This document shows, in pieces, positions 34,735-44,612 of a stretch of DNA of 64,000 nucleotides. The first letter of the stretch is position 1. Every line of letters starts with the position of its first letter. The DNA is from Hymenopus coronatus (Eukaryota; Arthropoda; Insecta; Mantodea; Hymenopodidae), in the NCBI GenBank assembly GCA_030762935.1, contig CM060881.1, forward strand, positions 102,128,501 through 102,192,500, in the 5' to 3' direction. The notes beneath the pieces were generated by a model, which saw only the letters and a program-made list of their open reading frames with translations, did no database searches and had not been told where the DNA came from. The position numbers and the translations under genes were made by a program.

Positions 34735-34890
34735 TAGAGAGCTAAGGAGAGATAGGGCCCCCTCCGGATATTCTAAAACCACTATCGCAAGAATGGAAAT
34801 CATCTTCCTACTCTCTCGAAAACATTCCAGAAACTCTCACACGTGTATATAAGCGAGATGCTCACGAGAGATTATACTCGGTCAGTTTCT
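34735..34890 (+). promoter_or_regulatory. Promoter-like cluster: GAGA repeats, heat-shock-like element, TATA, initiator
   Basis: GAGAGTAGAGAG and GGAGAGATA (about 34730-34756) are GAGA-type. GAA at 34818 plus TTCCAGAA at 34825-34832 resembles a heat-shock element, though the first spacing is 4 instead of 2. TATATAAG lies at 34846-34853 and an arthropod-type initiator TCAGT at 34882-34886. The TATA-to-initiator distance is a little longer than usual. It could be the start of an unseen gene or the U3/R part of a solo LTR. Confidence 0.35.
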
Positions 34891-34917
34891 GATGGGACAT
34901 CAAGTCTTAAAAGTGAG

Positions 34918-35013
34918 ATGGTGATGACATTGCAACTTATGGTGGTGCTCTATTGCGTGAAGTTAGAGAAGTCTTTATGTTCAACGCCACAAAGAATGAA
35001 GCAGAGAACTTAG
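34918..35013 (+). CDS. Short open frame just downstream of the promoter-like cluster
   Basis: An ATG 34 bases after the initiator-like TCAGT opens a 31-codon frame starting MVMTLQLMVVLYCVKLEKS, with a hydrophobic N-terminus. A GTGAAG donor-like site lies inside it. It is the first ATG after the putative start site, which is the only reason to list it. No family is recognised and it may be chance. Confidence 0.12.
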   Translation: MVMTLQLMVVLYCVKLEKSLCSTPQRMKQRT

Positions 35014-36514
35014 CGAGTAATAGTTTTACAGCCACTCACAATTACAAGAGTAAAACGGTAGTGAAACTGAACTAAATTACAGTACTGAAGTGGTAAAAAT
35101 TGAGCAAAATCACAATTTTAAACTACATTATAGGTTATTTACTTCTAAAGTTTTGATCATGCAGTAAATATTTACATATTTATTCAAAGTTACAGACTAA
35201 GTTATTTCTTATTAACGTTCAATAGTAACTATTAAAAAGGAATAATTCTTAATATTCTGGTTCATCTATTGCCCATGTCTATTTATGTTTAACACTGTCT
35301 AAATATAACCAAATTGGCTGAATTTATGAATATTTTATATATATTTTATTTCCCTGATTTATTTATTATGTATTTATCCGTTTTAAGGATTTTGCTTCAG
35401 GAATTTTAATTTGTATTCTTGTGTTTCAAGAGAGTGTTTTGTATCCCCTTCTTTCCTACATACCACTGTCCCTGATCGACCTGCTTCCTATAGTCTCTTG
35501 ATTCCCAAATCCTTAGTCTCAGTCAGTAATTCTGCTATTACTCAGCATTTCATCGAATCTATTCTGGAATTAATCCCAACAGTTACATAAAATTTAAGAG
35601 ATCTCTTGTTTTCATCGATACATAATAAATTTGTCCATGCATACCGTCTGCCAAAATAGTTTAAGCAAGTTGCTTTTTCGAGCCTCAACATCCTCCAAAC
35701 AATTTAAGTGTAGTTTGTATATACCTGTTCTATATTCTCCTAACATTTTAAATACTATTTTAGAATTCTCAACATTAATACTCCAAAACTCTCTCCTCCT
35801 AAAGTTTCTCTTTCATGACATCTAGATTCGCAGAATATTGCAATGATCCATAAATGTTTATATACTAAAAGAAAGAGTATTTTGTTCATTTCTTCCTACT
35901 CTTCATCTGAATATAGTTTTTCCTCAACAGTAAATTCATCTTGAATATATATTAGCAATAAGGGTTTCCTCTCAATTGGGCTACAAAAGTTTATTATGTG
36001 GTTTGCGAATTCTTTCTGTTTTGCCTTTATTAGAAAATTTTCCAGAAATCGAGCATAAGAAAGCGTTTGTTGGGTTCTATGTGTACTGATTGGAGAGATA
36101 GGTTAAAGGCTCGAAAATTTTTCCCATAGAAGAACTGCCCAAATACGTACACTTTTCGTTGAAGAATTCCTTAAGACTTACGTTTGAGAAGTACATGAGG
36201 TTGAAAGTTTATGTATATGCAAGAGATGCGAAAGAGAGGAGAGGAGAGAGACTCTGAATGTTTCTGTTTCTATGATCATTTATTTCCTTTTTAGATCTAG
36301 ATGTTAATATTAGCAAGTAGACAGGTGGCACAATGAATTGCAACTGCTTCATTTCTAACTGGGTTATTTTATTACATGCGGCACAGTTACATAACGCATA
36401 TTTGGTACTCGCAAAAGAAAAGAATATCCCCGCCCGTTATTTAAGATTGGATAGGTATTCTAGATAGAGCAAAATATCACAGAATTAGTTTTATGAAACG
36501 AGCTGAAGTTAAAA
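35014..36514. other. Anonymous AT-rich DNA
   Basis: No gene or recognised repeat. A purine run GAGAGGAGAGGAGAGAGA-like lies near 36234-36250. Confidence 0.5.
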
Positions 36515-37207
36515 GTGTAAAAATCTGATGTGTTTCATTCACATGCCTTTCTCTACATCTCTGCTACAAATTATTGTTAAAAGCTTATGCTTCTATTTGC
36601 TTCATACTAATCGAGAAAAAATCAGCAGAGATAGCCCTATTACTTGCTTCCTTGTAAGTAGGAGCGAAATAAGGGAGTACTATTGGTTAAAGTGATAGTT
36701 AAAAGTTGGTTGTTATGTGTCTGAATTTCCTTTGTTTATACCGACAGAAATTGTTAAATTCCTGTATGAGAAAAGTGAAAGTATTTTAAAGCTGAAAGAA
36801 AAACAAGGACGACCAACTCCACGAAAAAAATGTATATAAGATTAATTGTGTGTTTTAAGGTGTTCTACATTTCTTGTGGTGTAAGTTCTCGTCCATCTCT
36901 TACGGTTTAGCAGTTACGCAAAATTTCGTAAAATTCATCCAGAATAAAGTAGTCTTCAGAGGCTATTCACAGAAAATTCAAGATATACATTTTATTTGTC
37001 AGGTAAATATCTTTAATATATGAAATTTTAATCAAAATGGTTAGAGCCATTTTTAAGAAAATCAAAATTTCGAAAAAAAGTTCTATGTAAAGGGTAGTTT
37101 GGGGCGGAGGAATTTTTCTCAAAATCTTCGTGTTGCATCCCTGGAAGATACTAAACTTAAATACCAAATTTGGTATTTTACCGACTTTTCGTTTTTGAGT
37201 TATCGTG

Positions 37208-37246
<39 letters not shown>

Positions 37247-37390
37247 GCGGACCTTATTGTGAAAATGCTTTTTTTGGATACAGGGTATCCTAAAACATAT
37301 ATTTCCGGTGAAATCTCGGTATCGAATTTGGGTGGAGTCCAATACTTTCTCTATACACTATGTACATAGCAAGTGTATAAAAAGTAAAAA
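36515..37390 (+). repeat. HER copy with a long (AC)n tract
   Basis: Starts at AATCTGATGTGTTTCATTC and runs to a right end GTGTATAAAAAGTAAAA with a weakened hairpin. The near-palindrome AAATACCAA-AT-TTGGTATTT is intact near 37159. An (AC)n run of about 36 bases lies at about 37209-37244. Confidence 0.85.
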
Positions 37391-37479
37391 TAATCTACAG
37401 AATTCCATTGTTTATATGACATTATTGGAACTACATTTCTCATTACACATTTATTCTTAATATTATTAATTTCTCTAGT

Positions 37480-38433
37480 ACCTATATGCAATCTACATAA
37501 TAGAGAAGGTATTGGTTTACACCCAAAAATTCAATACTCAGTTTCATTGGAAACACATATTTTGGAGTCCTTTGAATAAAAAATCTGATGTGTTCCATTT
37601 ACATCACTTTCTCTACAACTCTGCAAGAAATTATTGTTAAAAAGCTTATGCTTCTCTTTGCTTCATGCTAATTGAGAAAAAATTAGCAGAAATATTCTTA
37701 TTACTTGCTTCCTTGCAAATAGAAGGGAAATAAAGTGATAGTCAAAAGCTGGTTACTATGTGACTGAAGCTCCTTTGTTTGTATGGACAGGAGTTGACAA
37801 ATTCCCATATGAGAAAAGCAAGTTGTTCATAGCTGAAATCAAAAACAAGGAATATCTAAAAAAACAGTCAACTCCACGGAAAAATGTATGTAACATAATT
37901 TGTGTGTTTAAAGTGCTCTACATTTGTAGTGTGGTAAGATTTTGTCCATCTCTTACGGTTTAGCAGTTATGCAAAATTCCGTAGAAGTCATCCAGAGTAA
38001 ATTAGTCTTCAGAGTCTATTCCCAGAAAATTCAAAATATACATTTTATTTTTAGGGCGAATATCTTTAATTTACGATGTTTTAATCATAATCGTTAGAGC
38101 CATTTTTAGAAAATAAAAATTTTCGAAAACATTTCCATGTAAAGGGTAGTTTGTGGTGGGGGGATTTTTCTCAAAATCTTCGTGTCGCATCCCTGGAAGA
38201 TACTACATTTAAATACCAAGTTTGTTATTTTAGCAACTTTTCGGTTTTGAGTTATGCTGTTCACAGACACATGGACACCCGGACACATGGACACACGGAC
38301 ACACACACGGGCCTTTCTTTTTGGATACTGGGGCCCTAAAACATATATTTCCGGTGAAATCTCGGTATCGAATTTTTTGGTGGAGTGCAATACCTTCTCT
38401 ATACACTATGTACACATTACGTGTAGAGAAAGT
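37480..38433 (+). repeat. HER reference copy with hairpin ends on both sides
   Basis: 37480-37577 is a minus-oriented hairpin end joined through CCTTTGAATAAA to the body start AATCTGATGTGTTCC (37581). ACTTTCTCTAC at 37606-37616 is the exact inverse of GTAGAGAAAGT at 38423-38433. Inside lie the AGCTGGTTACTATGTGACTG block, ATCTCTTACGGTTTAGCAG, GGAAGATACTACATTTAAAT, and a degenerate CACACGGACA microsatellite. No long open frame spans it. The joint presence of inverted outer ends and a subterminal inverted repeat is the clearest view of HER structure in the window. Confidence 0.85.
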
Positions 38434-39212
38434 AACACATTTGATGTGTTCCGCTCACGTGACTTTCTCTACATCTCTGCAATAAATTATTTTTAAAAAG
38501 TTTATGCTTCTATTTACTTCCTGCTAATCGAGAAAAAATTAGCAGAAATAATCTCATTGCTTGCTTGCTTGTAAGTAGAAGCGAAATAAGGGGGTACCAT
38601 AGGTTAAAGTGATAGTCAAAAGCTGGTTAAAATGTTATTGAAGTTCCTTTGTTTGTATGGACACGAGTTTACAAAGTCCCGTATGAGAAAAATATAAGTT
38701 TTTATAGCTTAAACCAAAAACAAGAAATATCTAAAAAACAATCAACTCCACGAAAAAAGTGTATACTACATAAATTGTGTAGTCTTCAGAGTCTATGCCC
38801 AGAAAATTCAAAATGTGCATTTTATTTGTCTGGTAAATATCTTTAATATACGATATTTTAATCAAAATCGTTTGAGCCAATTTTAAGAGAGTAAAAAATG
38901 TTGGGAAAAAGTTCCATTTAAGGGTACTTTAGACTGGTAGGATTTTTCTCAAAAATTTCCTGTCGCATCCCTGGAAGATACTAAACTTAAATACCAAGTT
39001 TGGTATTTTACCGAATTTTCGTTTTTGGGTTATCGTGTTCACAGACACATGGACACACACACACACACACACGGACCTTTTTTTGAAAATGCTTTTTTTG
39101 GATACAGGAAACCCTAAAACATATATTTCCGGTGAAATCTCGGTATCGAATTTTTTGGTGGAGTGCAATACCTTCTCTATACACTATGTACATAGTGCGT
39201 ATAGAGAAAGTA
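38434..39212 (+). repeat. HER copy joined head to tail to the preceding one
   Basis: Starts immediately after the GTAGAGAAAGTA of the previous unit with ACACATTTGATGTGTTCC. A block around the ACGTGCTCTACATTTTTTG region is deleted near 38779. The right hairpin is very clean: CTCTATAC (39175-39182), core ACTATGTACATAGT (39183-39196), GTATAGAG (39199-39206). The near-palindrome AAATACCAA-GT-TTGGTATTT is at 38989-39008. Confidence 0.85.
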
Positions 39213-40190
39213 AAAAAGGGTGCTTAAGAAGAAGGTCCTAGTGTGTGTGTGTGTTTTGGGGGGGGGTGTCGGTGTGGGTATGGTTTAGTGTGTGTGTTCA
39301 GTATAATTCACAAACGAAAAGTCGGTTAAACACCAAACTTGGTATTTAATTGCAATATCTTATAAGGATGCGAAACGAAGTTTTTGAGGAAAACACCCCA
39401 CCCGAACTACCCTTCCTTACATTGAATATTTTTCTAGAATTTTGATTTTCTCAAAACTATATAATGGTTTTATTTCAATACACTATGTACATAGTGCGTA
39501 TAGAGAAAGTAAAAAGGGTGTTTAAGAAGAAGGTCCTAGTGTGTGTGTGGGGGGGTGGGGGTCGGTGTGGGTATGGTTTTGTGTGTGTTCAGTATAATTC
39601 ACAAACGAAAAGTCGGTTAAATACCAAACTTGATATTTAATTTCAATATCTTCTAAGGGTGCGAAACGAAGTTTTTGAGGAAAACACCCCTCCCGAATTA
39701 CCCTTCCTTACATAGAATATTTTTCAAGAATTTTGATTTTCTCAAAACTATATAATGGTTTTGTATAAAACATATGCTTAGTATATTTTTATGACTCCGA
39801 AATGTATATTTTTAATTTTCTTGGAATAGCTTCTGAAGGCATCTTCATTCTGGATTACTTTTGTATAACTGGTATGCTTAAGAGATGCACATCTTGTTAA
39901 AATATACAATTTATTTTGCGAGTCATTGTCTCCTTAAACTTTTCCAATACAGGAAGTTATTTTTACTTTCGTCTCTCTTGTTTTACTCTTAGCAAGCAAA
40001 GATTTTACTAGGTATAGCTTTAGCCCACAGTGTTTCCTTATTTCCTTTTTACTTACAGGAAGAAAGTAATAAGGTAAGTTCTGCTAATGTTTATCTCGAT
40101 TACCATGATTGAGATAAAAGGGGAATCATTTGTAAGAAAAGATTGTTTGCGGAACAGTTAGAGAAAGGCATGTGAATGGAACATAATAGA
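39177..40190 (-). repeat. HER copy in opposite orientation carrying a 299-base tandem duplication
   Basis: Shares the hairpin with the preceding plus copy, then reads in minus order. The block from ACACTATGTACATAGTGCG (39181) through ATAATGGTTTTATTTC repeats at 39480 with an offset of 299 bases and only scattered differences, including the G-rich TGTCGGTGTGGGTATGG part. After about 39775 a single body runs on to AATGGAACATAATAG. Confidence 0.8.
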
Positions 40191-40194
40191 ATTT

Positions 40195-40879
40195 CTTACT
40201 TGCTCTACACGTACTATATACATAATGTATAGAGAGTTTTGCCATCCCACCCAAAAATTCGATACTGAGATTTCACCGGAAATATATGTTTTAGGGTACC
40301 ATATATCCAAATAAAATTGGAAAAAGCTCCATGTGTTGATGTGTTTGTCCGTGTGTCCGTGAACACGATAACTGAAAAACGAACATTTGGTAAAATACCA
40401 AAATTGGTATTCAAATGTTTGGTGTATTCCAGGGCTGCGACACAAAGATTTTGTGAAAAATTCCTTCTCTCCAAACAACACTTTCCATGGAAAAATATCC
40501 AAAATTTCGATTAAAATACCGTATATTAAAACAACACAATTTATGTCATATACGTTTTTTACTTGGAATTGACCATTTCTGAGATATTCCCTGTTATTTG
40601 TTTCGGATATAAAATACTTACTTTTCTCGTATGTAAAGTAGTAAATTTCTGGCCGTGCATAGAAAAGGATTTAAACCAGATGACACCCAGCGTTTAAGAG
40701 ATTTGACATTCGTTTTAGCCTAATGTATTACATTATTTTCCTTCTACTTTCAAGGAAGCAAGTAATTAAGGAAATTTCTGTTAAGTTTATCTCGATTATA
40801 GGTAGAAGAATATGATTTTTAACAATATTTTGTTACAGCGAGATAGAGAATGTCATGATTATGGAACACATTAGACTTC
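40195..40879 (-). repeat. HER copy joined head to tail
   Basis: Hairpin GCTCTACACGTACTATATAC starts right after the end of the preceding unit. The near-palindrome is AAATACCAA-AA-TTGGTATT at about 40396. The block around ATAGCCTCTGAAG is deleted. It ends ATGGAACACATTAGACTT. Confidence 0.85.
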
Positions 40880-41735
40880 TACCTTCTCTACACGTACAAG
40901 TACATAGTGTATAGAGAAGAAATTGCACTCCACCCAAAAATCGATTTCACCGGAAATATACGTTTTCTGACCCCCTGTATAAAAAAAAATCTTTTTAGAA
41001 AAAGGTCCTCCCGCATGCGCGAGCGCCTGTGTGTGTGTGACTGTGTGATTGTGTGCCCGATGTCTGTGAAGACGTTAACTCAAAAACGAAAAGTTGCTAA
41101 AATACCAAATTTGGAATTTAAGTTTACTATCTTGCATTTACTACATAAAATTAACCTTTACATGGAACTTTTTCGAATGTGTTGATTTTCTCAAAAGTAT
41201 TTCTAACAATTTTGATTAAAATATCTTATATTAAAGATATTTACCTGTCAAATAGAAGTATATCTTGAAAATTCTGAGAATAGCCTCTAAAGTCTACTTT
41301 ATTCTGGATGACTTTTACGGAACTTTACATAGCTGCTAAACCGTAAAAAATGTGCAAAACTTACCCACAAAATATGTAGAGAATCTTTAAACACACAATT
41401 TATGTTATATACATTTTTTTCGAGGATTTGATAAGTTTTGAGATATTCCTTGTTTTAGGTTTCACCTTTAAAAAACTTACACTTTTCGCATACAGGAACT
41501 TGTCAACTTCTGTCCATACAAACAAAGAAACTTAGCAACCAGCTTTTGACTATCACTTTAACCTATGTTACTCCCTTATTTCGCTTCTACTTACAAGGAA
41601 GCAAGTAATAAGATATTTCTCATAATTTTTTTCTCGATTAGCATGAACTAAATAGAAACATAGGCTTTTTAACAATAATTTGTAGCAGAAATGTAGAGAA
41701 AATCATGTGAATGGAATACATAAGATTTTTTATAT
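40880..41735 (-). repeat. HER copy, third unit of a head-to-tail run
   Basis: Starts with CTTCTCTACACGTACAAGTA. GTGTGTGTGACTGTGTGATTG is its microsatellite, here abbreviated as (GTGT)n at about 41030. It carries AAATACCAA-AT-TTGGAATTT, AACCGTAAAAAATG and CAGCTTTTGACTATCACTTT, ending ATGGAATACATAAGATTTTT. Confidence 0.85.
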
Positions 41736-42363
41736 TTAATATCTAGTCTGTGCGAAGATAAAAGTCAAACATGGAATAAATATACAATTACAAAGTGGCA
41801 GTAAGCATTAAACTAACAGGCTTAGATTCTCTCATCTTGATATGTGCCCAAGAGCTTGTATATGCAGGTATAAAGCGCTGCTGGGGCTGAACATCTGAAG
41901 CCTCCAAAGCGCTGTTACTTAGTTTTCTAAAATGACTCATCTACTTGAAAGCTATACACTCATCATGTGAGGGGGATGTGGTGTGTCAACGCCAGAATAA
42001 ATTCGCATAGCTTTCAAGCGCCTTTCACGGAAGTGGTAGTCATTCACCTGGCTCATGAGCAAGCGAGGGAAACTTTCCAGCTCTGTGCTAATGTGGCTCT
42101 TCATACACAGATACGTGAAAGTTAGCACTCAATTTCAATGATGGCAACTTGCACTCTGCCACGCCATGAGCATACGTTTTAGCTGAAGTGAAGTTATTCA
42201 TAATTTTCTGCTTGAAATCAGATGGATGTGCTACAGGAAAATGATATATTAAATACTCAACCTCCCAGCTAAACTAGAGTAGTTTCTAAACGTACACTAT
42301 TTGCGCTATGGATCACAGTGAAGAACATTTTTTATCTTTATTATTATTATTATTATTATTATT
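41736..42363. other. Anonymous DNA plus (TTA)n
   Basis: 41870-42180 is GC-richer with no identified content. A (TTA)n run of about 20 bases lies at about 42341-42363. Confidence 0.5.
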
Positions 42364-43530
42364 GTAAAGTATTGTATTCAACCCAAAGGATCCATGTCAG
42401 ATTTCACCATAAATATATGTTTTTGAAGTCCCCGGATTCCGAAAAAAACATTGTGTGTGGACAGCATAGATCAAAATGTTAACCTTTAATTGCATGGTGT
42501 TGCAGATATGCAGCAAAGATGATTATACAAATATTTTATTATTTTAGTGTCCTTTTTTATTAATTTCATACTACACTAACCTTCTGCAACAAAGTTAGGT
42601 TAGTTATAGCTGCTTTACATTGTAAAATTATTATATTTACACTAAAACTATAGTGTTTTTTTTTTTAAAATACAAAAGAGCAAAATACATGCAACTGCAG
42701 TCAAATGTAATTTCATCAGCATCAAAATGTACATTCACATAGGGTATTTTACTTGTGCCCTCCCCATCCTTAGCACAGGTACATTTGATTGCAGACCTTA
42801 GTACTCGAACTCGCAACAATTGGCTTTAAATGTGTGGTAAGTCCATTACGTATCGCACTAACGATCTCGGCTATTCAATTCGCTAAGTTGTGGTGCCGGC
42901 GAAAGTATTATAAATACTGGTTTGCGGATTAGAGGAAGAACGGCATATGCAGTAAAATATATAATGAAATTAAGGGTAAAATACCAACCATGGTATTTTT
43001 CAAGGATTTGAACCGGAGATTTGTCAAGAAAATTCACCACAAACTATGCTTTACATGGAAATAATGTTGAACATTTTGATTAAATGCTATTATTAAAGTT
43101 ATTTACGTCAAATAAAATTTAAATTTTGAATTTAGTGAGAATCTTCTCTGAAGAGTTTTTATTCTGGATGAATTTTGCATAATGGTTAAATCGTAAGGCA
43201 TACACAAAAGCTTACTTCACAAAAAATGTAAATCCCTTTAAACCACATAACTTGTGTCACATAGGTTTTTTTTGTTTGTTTTTTTTTTGTTTTTTGGTTT
43301 TTTTTGCATAGGTACGTTTTCAAAAAATGTTTTTTTCAAGATATTCTTTGTTATTTGTTTCATACACCAGCCAACTTTTAACGTGATCATACAAAGCAAA
43401 TCGAATCTCCATTTATTCACATAGCGACCAGATTTTAAAACATTCGATTATCGCTTTAGCCTAATGTATTCCCTTATCTTAATTCTGCTTAAAAGGAAGC
43501 CAGCAATAAATTAATATTAAAAAACTGATA
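42364..43530 (-). repeat. HER copy split by a SINE-bearing insertion
   Basis: AAAGTATTGTATTCAACCC and TTTCACCATAAATATATG form the hairpin side (to about 42483). The body resumes near 42975 with AAATACCAACCATGGTATTT and runs through AAATCGTAAGGCATACAC and TCGATTATCGCTTTAGCC-like sequence to GGAAGCCAGCAATAAA. A T/G-rich run (about 43264-43305) replaces the ACATTTTTTTC part. Confidence 0.75.
42690..42876 (-). mobile_element. tRNA-derived SINE inside HER (same family as 63.1 kb)
   Basis: On the minus strand the head reads GTTAGTGCGATACGTAATGG, then GCGAGTTCGAGTACTAAGG (B-box-like), followed by a tail with GTACCTGTGCTAAGGATGGGG and CAAGTAAAATA. The SINE at 63.1 kb has TAGTGCGATACATATGGG, TGTTCGAGTCCCAG, GTTCCTGTGGTAAAGGATGG and CAAGTAAAATA. 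The insertion as a whole is 42484-42974. A clean target duplication was not found. Confidence 0.75.
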
Positions 43531-43984
43531 AACTTTATTCAAAAAAATATTTTTACGATAAAATGGAATCTGTAAAGTATGAAAATTATTAAGAGTATTG
43601 TTAAGAACACCATTCTTTAATCATTTTTAGTGATCGAATTTTGGATAGTTTTTCATTTAAAGAAAAATTGTATGTATTGGAGTTAAATTTAAATGTTGTA
43701 TAATTATTATTACATAAGTGTAATTAGGCAGAACACGCTCTTTATACAACAAATTAATTATATAAATTTATTTTATTAATATTAAGATCTTATGAGGGAA
43801 GATTAAGTTATAATATTCGTATAATTTAGCATCTTTATTTATACAAGATGTAATAACGTAGCAAGGGTCATATTAATAAATAGAAAAGATGTTAATTCCA
43901 ATTATTTTAGATAATTCAATAACATATACATATTTTGAACACTTATTATATACTTACAGTATATTTTCATACTATACACTTTCC
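43531..43984. other. Very AT-rich anonymous DNA
   Basis: No feature seen. Confidence 0.55.
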
Positions 43985-44165
43985 ATTTTGTAAACAGAAT
44001 GACAGATTGACACACATTTACTCCCTTAGAGTTAATCGAAGTTTGTCTTCTCAGCTTAAGGGAAACCTTCGGAGGAAACTTAATAGGAAAACTCACTGAG
44101 ATTGAACTCAGGACCTCTTAAATGTGAGCCAGATTCGCTACTCCCACACTACAAAGGTGGGCAAG
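43985..44165 (-). mobile_element. Probable tRNA-derived SINE
   Basis: On the minus strand, TGTGGGAGTAGCGAATCTGG and GTCCTGAGTTCAATCTCAG are placed like an A-box and B-box. The tail contains CCTCCGAAGGTTTCCC. No second copy was found in the window. Confidence 0.5.
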
Positions 44166-44279
44166 CGCATTTATTGTTGAAGATATGAAAACTTTAGTTA
44201 AAGTATTTCAGCACTAATTTATTAGTAAGTTCTTGCACTTACATGAATCTCTTCCCAATACCGATACTTACAGCGTGAA

Positions 44280-44612
44280 ACAAGTTGAAACATAAATGGA
44301 ACAGTGTGGATTGCTAGAAAATGCCACACCAATGCTGCTGTCCAGGACCTCTGGCGCCATTGGCAATGGGAGATTCTGGAACAACCACCATACTCACCCG
44401 ACATGGGTCTCTGTAGTTACGATCTCTTTACCACAATGGAAAAACCATTGCGTGGGATCCGGTACAATACCAGAGATACATTATCAATGCTAAAGTGCGG
44501 TCAATACAAGACATGAGCAGAAATAGACGCGCAAATGGTGTACGACGCCTTCCGAATATTTGGCAAAAGGTCATAAATAACCAAGGCGATTATATTGAAG
44601 ATGTGTGACTAC
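44280..44612 (+). pseudogene. Mariner-like transposase C-terminal fragment
   Basis: Starts in the region after the second catalytic Asp with ARKCHTNAAVQDLWRHWQWE, then QPPYSPDMGLCSYDLF. The family's usual CDYDLF would place the third Asp where Ser is now, so the catalytic residue seems lost. PLRGIRYNTRD follows. After a frameshift RRANGVRRLPNIWQKVINN and QGDYIEDV lead to a stop at 44607-44609, which appears to be the native end. The N-terminal two-thirds is missing. This lineage differs from the mariner remnants at 10.9, 18.6, 23.0 and 30.2 kb. Confidence 0.8.

Noticed and set aside
36967..37293. Overlapping frames with Cys-Val or Thr-His repeats
   Set aside because: Translations of the (AC)n/(GT)n tract inside HER. 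The same artefact recurs at 3.2, 38.3, 39.1 and 41.0 kb.
36500..41740. CRISPR-like regularly spaced repeats
   Set aside because: The units are near 1 kb, diverged and dispersed in both orientations. This is a eukaryotic interspersed repeat.
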